Assembly: GCA_012519205.1 (NCBI GenBank)
Contig: JAAYQR010000023.1
Coordinates: 1-64,000 of the forward strand
Direction: 5' to 3'
Length of the DNA stretch: 64,000 nucleotides
From: Candidatus Epulonipiscium sp.
GTDB taxonomy: Bacteria; Bacillota; Clostridia; Lachnospirales; Defluviitaleaceae
The notes beneath the pieces were generated by a model. It saw only the letters and a program-made list of their open reading frames with translations, was not told the origin of the DNA and did no database searches. The position numbers were made by a program, and so were the translations under genes. Positions within the stretch are counted from its first letter, which is position 1; each line of letters begins with the position of its first letter. Below, in pieces: positions 16,088 to 24,872 of this stretch.

Positions 16088-18229
16088 TTAAATACCTTTC
16101 ATGGTCAATGCAATCCTTTTTTTGTTAATATCTATGCCTAATACTGCTACTTTTATAATATCTCCCACACTTACCACTTCCAAAGGATGTTTTATAAATT
16201 TATTTGCCATCTCCGATATATGAACCAGTCCATCTTGATGGACCCCTATATCTACAAAAGCTCCAAAATCTGTAATGTTTCTAACTGTCCCCATCAAAAT
16301 CATTCCTTGTCTTAAATCCTTAAGGTCTAATACATCATTTCGTAAAATAGGTTTTGGCATATCTTCTCTGGGGTCCCTTCCGGGCTTTTCTAATTCCTTT
16401 ATGATGTCTTTCAAGGTGGGGACTCCTACTTTTAATTTTTCTGCCAATAAACTTATCTCATTTATACTTCCTCTTATATTTTTTATTTTTTCTTCTTCTA
16501 TGTCTTTTTTGGTATATCCTAACTGCTTAAGAAGCTCCTTCGTCACGTCATAGGATTCCGGATGAACCCCTGTCCTATCTAGGATATCATCGGACTCTGG
16601 AATCCTTAAAAATCCCGCACATTGTTCAAATACCTTAGGTCCTAGCTGTTTTACCTTTAATAGTTCTTTTCTTGATTTAAACTTACCATTGGTTTCCCTG
16701 TATTCTACAATATTTTTAGCTACGGTATTTCTAATCCCCGCTACATATTGAAGAAGGGAAACTGAGGCTGTATTCAGATCCACCCCAACACGGTTTACAC
16801 TATCTTCAACGACCCCACCAAGGGTCTCTTCCAGTCTTTTTTGATTCATATCATGTTGATATTGTCCTACCCCAATAGATTTGGGATCAATTTTAACTAA
16901 TTCCGCTAAGGGATCCTGGAGTCTTCTCGCAATGGATGCAGCACTTCTTATACCTACATCATATTCAGGAAATTCCTCTGAACCTAGGGGAGATGCGGAA
17001 TATACAGAGGCTCCTGCTTCATTGACTATAATATAATGAACTTCTCGGTCTATCTCCTTTATCATTTCAACAACGAACATTTCTGATTCCCTAGATGCAG
17101 TTCCATTTCCAATAGAAACTATATCTACCTTATGTTTTTTTATCAATCCCTTTAGGACCTTCTTTGCTTCCTCTACTTTATTTTGAGGAGCTGTCGGGTA
17201 TACCACCGTAGTAGCCAATACCTTTCCAGTCTCATCTACCACTGCAATCTTACAGCCTGTCCTAAAAGCAGGATCAAGACCCAGTACGATTTTATTTTTG
17301 ATAGGGGACTGCATTAAAAGCTGCGAAAGGTTGCTTTTAAAAACAATCAATGCTCCACTTTCGGCTTTTTCTGTCAATTCATTTCTTACTTCCCTTTCGA
17401 TGGATGGGGCAATTAACCTCTTATAACTATCTTCTATTGCATTTTTTAATATTTCTATAGCAGTATGCCTATTGTTTTTAAGAATTTGCCTTTCTAGAAA
17501 TTCTATAATCCTTTCAACAGGAGCTTCCACCTTAACAGATAGGTTTTTTTCTTTTTCTCCCCTATTAATAGCTAATATCCTATGACTTGGAATACTTTTT
17601 ACGGCTTCGCTGTAGTCATAGTACATTTCGTATACGGATTCTTCGCTTTCATCCCTTGCCTTTGTAAGCAAAACACCCATTTTAAAAGTTTCTTCTCTTA
17701 TATGCTTACGATAATCGGCATTATCAGATATCCATTCTGCTATGATATCCATAGCCCCCCCTATGGCATCCCCTATGGTATTTACTTCTTCTTCGTCTAT
17801 GTAATCCTTGGCAATTTCTTCTGGCGATACCTTCAAGTTTTGTTCCCATATAATTTGCGCAAAAGGTTCTAATCCCCTTTCCTTGGCTATGGTTGCCCTA
17901 GTTCTCCTTTTCGGCCTAAAAGGTCTATAAAGATCATCTAATTCTGTTATCGTTTCAGCCTTTTCGATTTGCCTAATCAATTCTTTGCTTAATTTACCCT
18001 GCTCTTCTATGGTCCTTGTAATTTGTTCCTTCTTTTCTTCTAAATTACGAAGATAGTTTAATCTCTCATACAAATTCCTAAGCACCACATCATCTAAAGA
18101 ACCTGTAGCTTCCTTCCTGTACCTAGCAATAAAGGGAATTGTATTTCCTTCATCAATAAGTTTAATGGTACTTTCTACCTGAAAAGATTTAAGGTTAAGT
18201 TCTTCTTGCAACTTTTTTATAATATCCAT
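16088..18229 (-). CDS. tex: Tex-family RNA-binding protein
   Basis: 713 aa. The order is Tex N-terminal helical domain, YqgF-like domain (LGLDPAFRTGCKIAV near residue 320), helix-hairpin-helix repeats (LNTASVSLLQYVAGI near 500) and a C-terminal S1 domain (GMILMGTVRNITDFGAFVDIG). The family is involved in transcription-related processes and ribosome-associated RNA binding. I use the ATG at 18227-18229; an in-frame ATG 4 codons upstream has no ribosome binding site. Monocistronic. Confidence 0.94.
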   Translation of the reverse strand: MDIIKKLQEELNLKSFQVESTIKLIDEGNTIPFIARYRKEATGSLDDVVLRNLYERLNYLRNLEEKKEQITRTIEEQGKLSKELIRQIEKAETITELDDLYRPFRPKRRTRATIAKERGLEPFAQIIWEQNLKVSPEEIAKDYIDEEEVNTIGDAIGGAMDIIAEWISDNADYRKHIREETFKMGVLLTKARDESEESVYEMYYDYSEAVKSIPSHRILAINRGEKEKNLSVKVEAPVERIIEFLERQILKNNRHTAIEILKNAIEDSYKRLIAPSIEREVRNELTEKAESGALIVFKSNLSQLLMQSPIKNKIVLGLDPAFRTGCKIAVVDETGKVLATTVVYPTAPQNKVEEAKKVLKGLIKKHKVDIVSIGNGTASRESEMFVVEMIKEIDREVHYIIVNEAGASVYSASPLGSEEFPEYDVGIRSAASIARRLQDPLAELVKIDPKSIGVGQYQHDMNQKRLEETLGGVVEDSVNRVGVDLNTASVSLLQYVAGIRNTVAKNIVEYRETNGKFKSRKELLKVKQLGPKVFEQCAGFLRIPESDDILDRTGVHPESYDVTKELLKQLGYTKKDIEEEKIKNIRGSINEISLLAEKLKVGVPTLKDIIKELEKPGRDPREDMPKPILRNDVLDLKDLRQGMILMGTVRNITDFGAFVDIGVHQDGLVHISEMANKFIKHPLEVVSVGDIIKVAVLGIDINKKRIALTMKGI

Positions 18230-18267
18230 TTTACCCACCATTTCATTTTTCTATTTGCACCGATATT

Positions 18268-18296
18268 ATTATATATGATTTTTCTGGTTGTAACAA
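18268..18296 (-). promoter_or_regulatory. Promoter of tex
   Basis: Minus-strand TTGTTA (18291-18296) and TATAAT (18268-18273) are 17 nt apart, about 40 nt before the tex start. Confidence 0.6.
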
Positions 18297-18374
18297 CATT
18301 AAATCAACCGCCTAATTCATAGAGTTGTCCCTACTAAACTCAAGTTTCTTCCATGTGCTTAAAGTAACAAAATT

Positions 18375-18403
18375 AGTCCTTAATGGCAAAAAGGACTTTT
18401 TTT
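18375..18403 (+). terminator. Orphan rho-independent terminator
   Basis: AGTCCTT (18375-18381) and AAGGACT (18391-18397) flank a 9-nt loop and are followed by a run of seven T on the plus strand. No plus-strand gene lies upstream within 8 kb; tex runs the other way. It might end a small transcript that starts in the tex promoter region. Confidence 0.6.
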
Positions 18404-18494
18404 GAATGAATGCTGTAACATAAATACGCAATATACATATTATAGTATTATATAAAAATGTAGTTACAATAACGCCATTGTATGATCAAAAACA

Positions 18495-18559
18495 AGTAGG
18501 ATAAAACCTACTGTTTATATAAAAACGGCTCCATGGATTTATATATGTCTATGGGGCCG
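18495..18559 (+). other. Two stem-loops upstream of an ABC exporter
   Basis: AGTAGG/CCTACT (18495-18512) is followed by CGGCTCCATGGA/TCTATGGGGCCG (18526-18537 and 18548-18559). The second stem has 12 pairs on the plus strand if two G-U pairs are allowed, but two A-C mismatches on the minus strand, which suggests selection on a plus-strand RNA. The rest of the 18.3-18.65 kb spacer shows no gene. Function is unknown. Confidence 0.45.
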
Positions 18560-18585
18560 CTGTGTATTTATTATTATTTAAAAGA

Positions 18586-18615
18586 TTGACAAGCACTTAT
18601 ATTATATTGTACAAT
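18586..18615 (+). promoter_or_regulatory. Promoter of the ABC exporter gene
   Basis: TTGACA (18586-18591) and TACAAT (18610-18615) are separated by 18 nt and lie 35 nt before the start codon. Confidence 0.65.
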
Positions 18616-18649
18616 TATTTGTTCAAGAAAATATAGAAAAGGTGAAGAT

Positions 18650-20383
18650 ATGAGTAGTAAAGCAAAAGCATTTTTATCGTATTATAAACCATATATGGGG
18701 ATTTTTATAGCAGATATGGTTTGTGCATTTATAGCTGCAGGGATTAATTTGGTATTTCCCCTCATAGTAAGGTATATAACGGGTGATGTACTTAATGCCA
18801 ATTCTTCAATAGCAGTTGGACTAATTGTAAAAGCAACATTACTGATGTTATTTTTAACATTGGTGGAATACCTATGTAATTACTTTATTTCATCCTACGG
18901 ACATATCATGGGTGTCAGAATGGAACATGACATGCGTAATGATATCTTCAGTCATCTGCAAAAACTGTCCTTTAGCTATTTTGATGACCAAAAAACTGGT
19001 CATATCATGTCCCGTATAACCAATGATTTATTTGATATCACCGAACTTTGCCACCATGGTCCAGAGGACCTCTTAATTTCTGTCACTAAACTTGTCGGTT
19101 CTTTCATTATTTTAATGAATATTAATTTAAAACTCACTTTAATTGTTTTTGCATTTATTCCTGTTATGTTTTTATTTGCTTATTATTATAATGGGAAAAT
19201 GCATAGGGCATTTAAGAAAAACAGGGAAAAAATCTCAATCATTAATGCTGGAATAGAGGATAGCCTCTCTGGAATTAGGGTAGTTAAATCCTTCACTAAT
19301 GAGGATATTGAGATGGAAAAATTTGAAGAAAACAATCTTCAATTCGTCCATACCAAAAGCAACAGTTATCATTATATGGCTAAATATCACAGTGGTATTA
19401 ATGCCTTTGGCTCTTTGATTTATGTTGCTTTGATTCTTGGAGCTTCCCTGCTGATTAATAAGAATCAAATCAATACAGTTGATCTAATTACCTTCTTATT
19501 ATATATAGGTTCATTCTTAGAACCTGTTAGAAAGCTGGTCAATTTTGCCGAACAATTTCAAAATGGAATTACCGGCTTTGAAAGATTTTACGAAATATTA
19601 TCTATTCATCCAGATATCGGAGATAAAAAAAATGCTATATCTATAAAAAATGTAAAAGGAGACATTGCCTTCGAACAAGTTTCCTTCCAGTATCCTGGAA
19701 CATTAAATAATGTTTTCTCAAATATTAATCTTAATATTAATGCCGGGGATTATATTGCCTTAGTGGGTCCTTCAGGGGTAGGTAAAACTACCCTGTGCAG
19801 TCTTATTCCTAGATTCTATGAGGTGTCTAGTGGATCCATCAAAATAGATAATAAGGACATTAAAGATATTAAACTGAAATCCTTAAGAAAAAATATAGGG
19901 ATTGTTCAGCAAGATGTGTATTTATTTACCGGTTCAGTTATGGATAATATCCGTTATGGTAAACCGAATGCTACGGAAGAAGAAATTATTGCTGCGGCCA
20001 AAAATGCCAATGCCCATGAATTTATTATGGAATTACCCGATGGATATGACACTGATATCGGTCAAAGGGGAGTAAAGCTTTCCGGGGGACAAAAGCAAAG
20101 ATTAAGCATCGCTCGAGTGTTTTTAAAAAATCCACCGATTCTTATATTTGATGAGGCTACCTCAGCTCTAGATAATGAAAGTGAAAAGGTAGTGCAAAAT
20201 TCCTTGGAGAAATTAGCAAAAAATAGAACTACTTTTGTAATTGCCCATAGGCTTTCAACGATTAAAAATGCCCAAAAAATTTTAGTTTTGACAGAAGACG
20301 GAATAGCTGAAGAGGGCAATCATAAAGAACTATTAACCTTAAATGGCCTATATTCTCAGCTATACAATATGCAGTTTAAATAA
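18650..20383 (+). CDS. ABC transporter, fused permease and ATPase (exporter type)
   Basis: 577 aa half-transporter. Residues 1-310 hold six membrane helices (ABC type 1 exporter domain) and residues 335-577 the ATPase, with Walker A GPSGVGKTT (about 372), signature LSGGQKQR (about 476), Walker B ILIFDEATSALD and the switch histidine in IAHRLST. All catalytic motifs are intact, so a homodimer is possible. Substrate cannot be told; the class exports lipids, peptides or drugs. AAGGTG lies 6 nt before the ATG. Single gene with own promoter and terminator. Confidence 0.9.
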   Translation: MSSKAKAFLSYYKPYMGIFIADMVCAFIAAGINLVFPLIVRYITGDVLNANSSIAVGLIVKATLLMLFLTLVEYLCNYFISSYGHIMGVRMEHDMRNDIFSHLQKLSFSYFDDQKTGHIMSRITNDLFDITELCHHGPEDLLISVTKLVGSFIILMNINLKLTLIVFAFIPVMFLFAYYYNGKMHRAFKKNREKISIINAGIEDSLSGIRVVKSFTNEDIEMEKFEENNLQFVHTKSNSYHYMAKYHSGINAFGSLIYVALILGASLLINKNQINTVDLITFLLYIGSFLEPVRKLVNFAEQFQNGITGFERFYEILSIHPDIGDKKNAISIKNVKGDIAFEQVSFQYPGTLNNVFSNINLNINAGDYIALVGPSGVGKTTLCSLIPRFYEVSSGSIKIDNKDIKDIKLKSLRKNIGIVQQDVYLFTGSVMDNIRYGKPNATEEEIIAAAKNANAHEFIMELPDGYDTDIGQRGVKLSGGQKQRLSIARVFLKNPPILIFDEATSALDNESEKVVQNSLEKLAKNRTTFVIAHRLSTIKNAQKILVLTEDGIAEEGNHKELLTLNGLYSQLYNMQFK

Positions 20384-20384
20384 A

Positions 20385-20420
20385 ATGATGGCTCTATAAA
20401 TTTATAGAGCCATTTTATAT
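20385..20420. terminator. Bidirectional terminator
   Basis: ATGGCTCTATAAA and TTTATAGAGCCAT (20388-20413) form a long stem, followed by TTTTATATT on the right and preceded by A residues on the left. It separates the convergent ABC exporter and tyrosine phenol-lyase-like genes. Confidence 0.85.
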
Positions 20421-20457
20421 TCAATGGGGCAATCCAAAGTCGGATGACTATACTGGT

Positions 20458-21906
20458 TTAGAGACTCTTTGGAAAGGTCTTTCTAAATTTCTCAACCAAT
20501 TTTTCTTGCCAGTTGGATACCGGCTCTAGACGTCCTACGAAGAAACGCAAGGTCTTAGGCTCCTCAGTAAATCTAAGTCCTTCTATGAGATTCCTATTCT
20601 CCCAAAGCCAATGAATTCTATCCACTGCATAATCCACCTGACTTAAGGTAAATACCCGTCTTGGCATCGCACATCGTACTAGTTCCATGGCTGCAATATG
20701 TTCGGTACCATCTGGATTTCTATCTTCACTCAGGGTGCCCCTTTCCATGGAGCGAATGCCTCCTGCTAGGTATAAGGCAGAACATAGGGCTGCTGCAGGA
20801 TACGCCTCCCCCGGAACCTGCGGAATAAACTGCATTGCATCGATATGGCAACCCAAACCACCAGCAGGTTTTACCACTGGGATGCCTCTTTTATCCAGCT
20901 CATCTACCATATACTTTATAAATTGTGGCCCCTGTGAAATCATATCCATATCCAAGGTTTCATCTAATCCTACTACCATTGCTCCCATTTCACGAACAGA
21001 CATCCCTCCATATGTGAGGAATCCTTCATATAAAGTAACTAGTTCTTTCATAGAATCCCAAAGTTCTTTCGTTCTAAGGCAAATTCCGCCTCCTCTTACA
21101 AAACCAAATTTTCTAGCAGAAAAATAAATAATATCAAAGTGTGAAGCTACTTTAAGTATAATTTCCTTTATACTTAAATCCTTACATTGCTCTTCTCTCA
21201 TCTTCATGAAATAGGCATTATCTTGTAATAAACTGGCATCTAATAATGTCATAATCCCATAGGTTCTACAAATCTTTGCCACTACCTCTATATTTTCTAG
21301 GGAGATTGGCTGTCCACCGATGAGGTTTGTGCCTGCTTCCACTCTAACAAAAGGGATATGCTCCGCGCCCACTTCTTTAATAGTGTTTTCTAATTTATCT
21401 AAATCAAAGTTTCCCTTAAATAATTCTGTGCTATCTGAAATCAAACTATCATCGCTTAGTACCTCAACAACTCTCCCCCCATTTTCTACAATATGAGCTT
21501 TGGTTGTCGTAAAATGATAATTCATCGGCACTACATCACCAGGTTTAACAAAACATTGTGAAATAAGGTTTTCGCAAGCCCGCCCTTGATGGGCCGGTAA
21601 AAAATAATCCATTCCGAAGATTTCTTGGAGTTTTTCTTCTAATTCATAGTACGTCCTAGATCCTGCATAGGCATCATCAGAATTTAACATAGCGGCAACC
21701 TGGTTATCACTCATGGCATTGACACCACTATCTGTAAGCATATCTAGAAATATATCCTCGTTTTTTAATAGATATAGATTGTTGCCTGCCCCATTTAAGG
21801 CATTTAGTCTTTCTTCTATCGGAGGTAAAAATAGCTTTTGTATTACTCTTACCCTGTGCATTTCCAAGGGGACTTCTTTTCCACTAAAAAATTCAATACG
21901 GCTCAT
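20458..21906 (-). CDS. Tyrosine phenol-lyase/tryptophanase-like beta-eliminating lyase
   Basis: 482 aa PLP enzyme. LTDSGVNAMSD (57-67), AYAGS (79-83), HQGR and the late GIRSMERG block (383-390) resemble tyrosine phenol-lyase more than tryptophanase. The Schiff-base lysine is K266 in SARK, and D223 that pairs with the pyridine nitrogen is present. The arginine three residues after that aspartate (DSAR/DATR in characterised enzymes) is L226 here, so cofactor contacts differ. Expected reaction if active: tyrosine to phenol, pyruvate and ammonia, or the reverse. A tyrosine T-box controls it, which fits synthesis or an unrelated role better than catabolism. AAGGAG 8 nt before ATG. Confidence 0.8.
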   Translation of the reverse strand: MSRIEFFSGKEVPLEMHRVRVIQKLFLPPIEERLNALNGAGNNLYLLKNEDIFLDMLTDSGVNAMSDNQVAAMLNSDDAYAGSRTYYELEEKLQEIFGMDYFLPAHQGRACENLISQCFVKPGDVVPMNYHFTTTKAHIVENGGRVVEVLSDDSLISDSTELFKGNFDLDKLENTIKEVGAEHIPFVRVEAGTNLIGGQPISLENIEVVAKICRTYGIMTLLDASLLQDNAYFMKMREEQCKDLSIKEIILKVASHFDIIYFSARKFGFVRGGGICLRTKELWDSMKELVTLYEGFLTYGGMSVREMGAMVVGLDETLDMDMISQGPQFIKYMVDELDKRGIPVVKPAGGLGCHIDAMQFIPQVPGEAYPAAALCSALYLAGGIRSMERGTLSEDRNPDGTEHIAAMELVRCAMPRRVFTLSQVDYAVDRIHWLWENRNLIEGLRFTEEPKTLRFFVGRLEPVSNWQEKLVEKFRKTFPKSL

Positions 21907-21957
21907 ATTGCTCTCTCCTTTTTAAATAATATATTTCATTCGAACAAGAGGAGCATT

Positions 21958-22250
21958 AAAAAACGTCCTCTTGCTTTCACAAGAGGACGATCAAATATCG
22001 TGTTACCACCTCAATTTACATTTACCTCACAGTAAATGCCTCAGCAGGTACACCTAAAGCTACTTCTTTAAGGATACCCTGTCGCTATAACGGGCGAATT
22101 CCCGTAATCCTCTACTCGAAAAAACCTCATTTCTTTCAAGATTCTACTCCCAAGATGTATTCAATCATCTATATTTTCTTCTACCTTGCACCAACCGGCA
22201 GTTCTCTGACAAAATGACAGATGACCTACTTCTTCTTAATCATCATATTT
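21958..22250 (-). promoter_or_regulatory. T-box riboswitch, tyrosine-specific (UAC specifier)
   Basis: The minus strand holds a full T-box leader: Stem I with AGTA on the 5' side and GAA-TAC-A on the 3' side of the specifier loop (specifier TAC complementary to 22157-22159), a GGTTGGTGCAA distal loop, the T-box sequence AGGTGGTAACACG (21999-22011) and a terminator stem CGTCCTCTTG/CAAGAGGACG (21964-21989) with six T residues. The TGGT of the T-box would pair with ACCA, fitting discriminator A of tRNA-Tyr. Placing the codon directly after GAA follows the known glyQ T-box layout. Uncharged tRNA-Tyr should switch the downstream gene on. Confidence 0.92.
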
Positions 22251-22274
22251 ATTTAATCTATTTGCTTTTTTTTA

Positions 22275-22303
22275 ATAGTATCACTATATATTTTATATGT
22301 CAA
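22275..22303 (-). promoter_or_regulatory. Promoter of the T-box-controlled lyase gene
   Basis: Minus-strand TTGACA (22298-22303) and TACTAT (22275-22280) are 17 nt apart and lie about 25 nt upstream of Stem I. Confidence 0.75.
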
Positions 22304-22403
22304 CTTTTATTAAAAAATTAAATGAAAGCGTTTGTATTTAGTTTTAGCCGAGATTACCTATGATATATAGTAACTTCATAAGGGTAAAGAAAATCAATAT
22401 TCC

Positions 22404-23618
22404 TTATCTTTCTATTGCAAGCCTAAATTGTTCATGGATTGCATTCATTGCATCCTCTGTATATTTTTCATCAATCAGCACGGAAATTTTAACCTCCGAT
22501 GTGGAAATCATACTTATATTGATTCCCGCATTATACATTGCTTCGAACATTGTTGCTGCTACTCCAGGGTTTGTAGCCATTCCTGCTCCTACTATGGAAA
22601 CCTTTGCTACATCTTCTTTAAATACAACATCTTTTATTTGCATCCTTTCCTGGTTGTCTTTTATTACTTCTATTGCATCATGCAAATCATCTTTAGCTAC
22701 TGTGAAAGAGATATCCTTTGAACCGTTACGGCCTATTGATTGTAGTATAATGTCTACACTAATTTTGTTTTTTGATAGTAAGGAAAATAGTTCAAAAGCC
22801 TTACCAGGGGTATCTGGTATTCCAACAACTGAAATTCTTGCTACATCTTTATCTCCTGCAACTCCGCTTACCAACATTTTTTCCATATTACATACCTCCC
22901 TAACGAATGTTCCTTCCGAATTGTTTAAACTAGACCTTACAACTAATTCTACATTATATTTTTTTGCTATTTCCACAGAGCGGTTATGGAGAACTCTTGC
23001 ACCTAATGTGGCTAATTCTAACATTTCGTCATAGGTTATTTCACTTAGCTTCCTTGCATTTTTAACTATTCTAGGATCCGCTGTATAAACTCCATCTACA
23101 TCAGTGTAGATTTCACATTTATCCGCCTTTAGAGCTGCGGCTATAGCCACTGCTGTAGTATCAGAACCGCTTCTTCCTAAGGTTGTAACATCATCATATC
23201 TATTGATACCTTGGAATCCTGTAACCAATACAATATTTTTTCTATCTAATTCTGTTTCGATTCTTTCCGTATTAATCTTTTTAAGCCTCGCATTGCTATG
23301 GGTACGGCTTGTATGCATTCCCACCTGAAAGGCATTAAGGGATACTGCAGGATACCCTAGTTTATTAATTGCCATTGCCATAAGTGCAACTGATTGCTGC
23401 TCCCCTACAGATATAAGCATATCCATTTCCCTTCTAGAAGGATGTTCATTGATTTCATGGGCTTTAGCAATTAAGTCATCGGTTGTATCTCCCTGAGCAG
23501 ATAAAATTACTACAACATTATTTCCCTGCTTATAGGTTTCAATTATTCTTTTTGCAACATTTAATACTCTCTCAGCATTGGCAACGGAACTTCCTCCAAA
23601 TTTTTGTACTATTAACAA
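22404..23618 (-). CDS. lysC: Aspartate kinase
   Basis: 404 aa. N-terminal amino-acid kinase fold (VQKFGGSSVAN at the start, GFQGI and LGRSGSDTTA in the middle) and two C-terminal ACT domains (about 265-400) for feedback control by lysine and/or threonine. It makes aspartyl phosphate for lysine, threonine and methionine. Start is TTG at 23616-23618 with AAGGAGG 9 nt upstream. Last gene of the ACT-hom-apgM-lysC operon, 19 nt after apgM. No clear terminator follows. Confidence 0.95.
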   Translation of the reverse strand: MLIVQKFGGSSVANAERVLNVAKRIIETYKQGNNVVVILSAQGDTTDDLIAKAHEINEHPSRREMDMLISVGEQQSVALMAMAINKLGYPAVSLNAFQVGMHTSRTHSNARLKKINTERIETELDRKNIVLVTGFQGINRYDDVTTLGRSGSDTTAVAIAAALKADKCEIYTDVDGVYTADPRIVKNARKLSEITYDEMLELATLGARVLHNRSVEIAKKYNVELVVRSSLNNSEGTFVREVCNMEKMLVSGVAGDKDVARISVVGIPDTPGKAFELFSLLSKNKISVDIILQSIGRNGSKDISFTVAKDDLHDAIEVIKDNQERMQIKDVVFKEDVAKVSIVGAGMATNPGVAATMFEAMYNAGINISMISTSEVKISVLIDEKYTEDAMNAIHEQFRLAIER

Positions 23619-23637
23619 GTCTGTTTCCCTCCTTAAA

Positions 23638-24846
23638 TTATCCTAAAAAATAATCCATTAATTCATGACCTTTTGAAAAGCTATTATTATTTATATTCAT
23701 ATTAATTTCATCATAAACTTGCTTAGGGTTTAGTTTTTCCTTTTTTTTGTGATAAATGAGATAGGGTACCGGTTCGGATGTATGAGTCCTTAATCTAATA
23801 GGAGTAGGATGATCCGGCAAAATCATAAGTTTATAATCCTCTTCCAACAAGTCCAATTGTTCCTTTATAACTTTTATAACCTTTTTATCAAGAAGCTCAA
23901 TAGATTTTATCTTATTTTCTAGTTCATTCCTATGCCCACATTCATCTGGCGCCTCTACATGAACATATACGAAATCCTGACCATTTTTTAATTCATTAAT
24001 GGCTGCCATAGCTTTACCTTCAAAATTCGTATGGATATTACCTGTGGCTCCTTCTACATCAATAGATTTTAGTCCGGCACAAAGCCCTATTCCTTTAATC
24101 AAATCCACGGCAGAAATCACTGAGCCCTTTAGTCCATATTTTTTTTCAAATGAAGGCAACTTGGGTTTACTTCCTTCCCCCCAAATCCAAATTGAATTAG
24201 CCGGTTTTAAACCTTTTATAATTCTTTCTTTATTAATAGGATGTTGACTTAAAAATTTGTAACTTTCTTTCATCATCTTAAATATTATATCACTTTGTTT
24301 TCCTTCTGGGAGATAGTTTTTAATACTTTTGCCCAATATATCATGGGGGGGAGTTAAGTTAAATTCTTTACTACCCCCATGCCATACCATTAAGTGTCTA
24401 TAACTAATTCCTGGGAAAAACTCTATCTCCTTAGTTTTAAAATGCTCATTAACATCTTTAATTAATATTTTTGCCTCTTCCGTAGAAATCTCGTCGGAAC
24501 TATGGTCTAATATGACTTTTTCTTCATATTCGCCATCGTCAGTAACTGTCACCAAATTACACCGAAAAGTTACATCTGTATCCATAATTTCCACTCCCAT
24601 ACTGACTGCTTCTAGCGGAGACCTACCCGAATAATATCTCATGGGGTCATACCCCATTACAGATAGATTAGCCGTATCACTTCCAGGATTCATACCTTTT
24701 GGTATTGTATGAACTTTTCCCACTTCTCCATGTTCAGCCAAATAATCTATTGTAGGCTTTTTCGCATATTGAAGAGGTGTCTTGTTTCCCAACTCTTTTA
24801 TAGGCTCATCTGCCATTCCATCTCCAAGGATTACAACATATTTCAT
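23638..24846 (-). CDS. apgM: Phosphoglycerate mutase-like protein (ApgM family), candidate homoserine kinase
   Basis: 402 aa alkaline-phosphatase-superfamily protein of the archaeal-type, cofactor-independent phosphoglycerate mutase family. ILGDGMAD at the N-terminus gives the metal-binding aspartate, PGSDTANLSVMGYDP contains the usual serine region, and HVEAPDECGHRNE and LPDHPTP carry further metal ligands. It lies between hom and lysC. Family members placed in threonine clusters have been proposed to replace ThrB as homoserine kinase; the context here supports that, while a glycolytic mutase role cannot be ruled out. Confidence 0.85.
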   Translation of the reverse strand: MKYVVILGDGMADEPIKELGNKTPLQYAKKPTIDYLAEHGEVGKVHTIPKGMNPGSDTANLSVMGYDPMRYYSGRSPLEAVSMGVEIMDTDVTFRCNLVTVTDDGEYEEKVILDHSSDEISTEEAKILIKDVNEHFKTKEIEFFPGISYRHLMVWHGGSKEFNLTPPHDILGKSIKNYLPEGKQSDIIFKMMKESYKFLSQHPINKERIIKGLKPANSIWIWGEGSKPKLPSFEKKYGLKGSVISAVDLIKGIGLCAGLKSIDVEGATGNIHTNFEGKAMAAINELKNGQDFVYVHVEAPDECGHRNELENKIKSIELLDKKVIKVIKEQLDLLEEDYKLMILPDHPTPIRLRTHTSEPVPYLIYHKKKEKLNPKQVYDEINMNINNNSFSKGHELMDYFLG

Positions 24847-24872
24847 TTTTCTCGCCCCTATTTCTATATTGC

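Noticed and set aside
22360-23034. Plus-strand 224-aa open frame opposite lysC
   Set aside because: Antisense shadow of a well-supported aspartate kinase; composition is low-complexity and Ser/Thr-rich.
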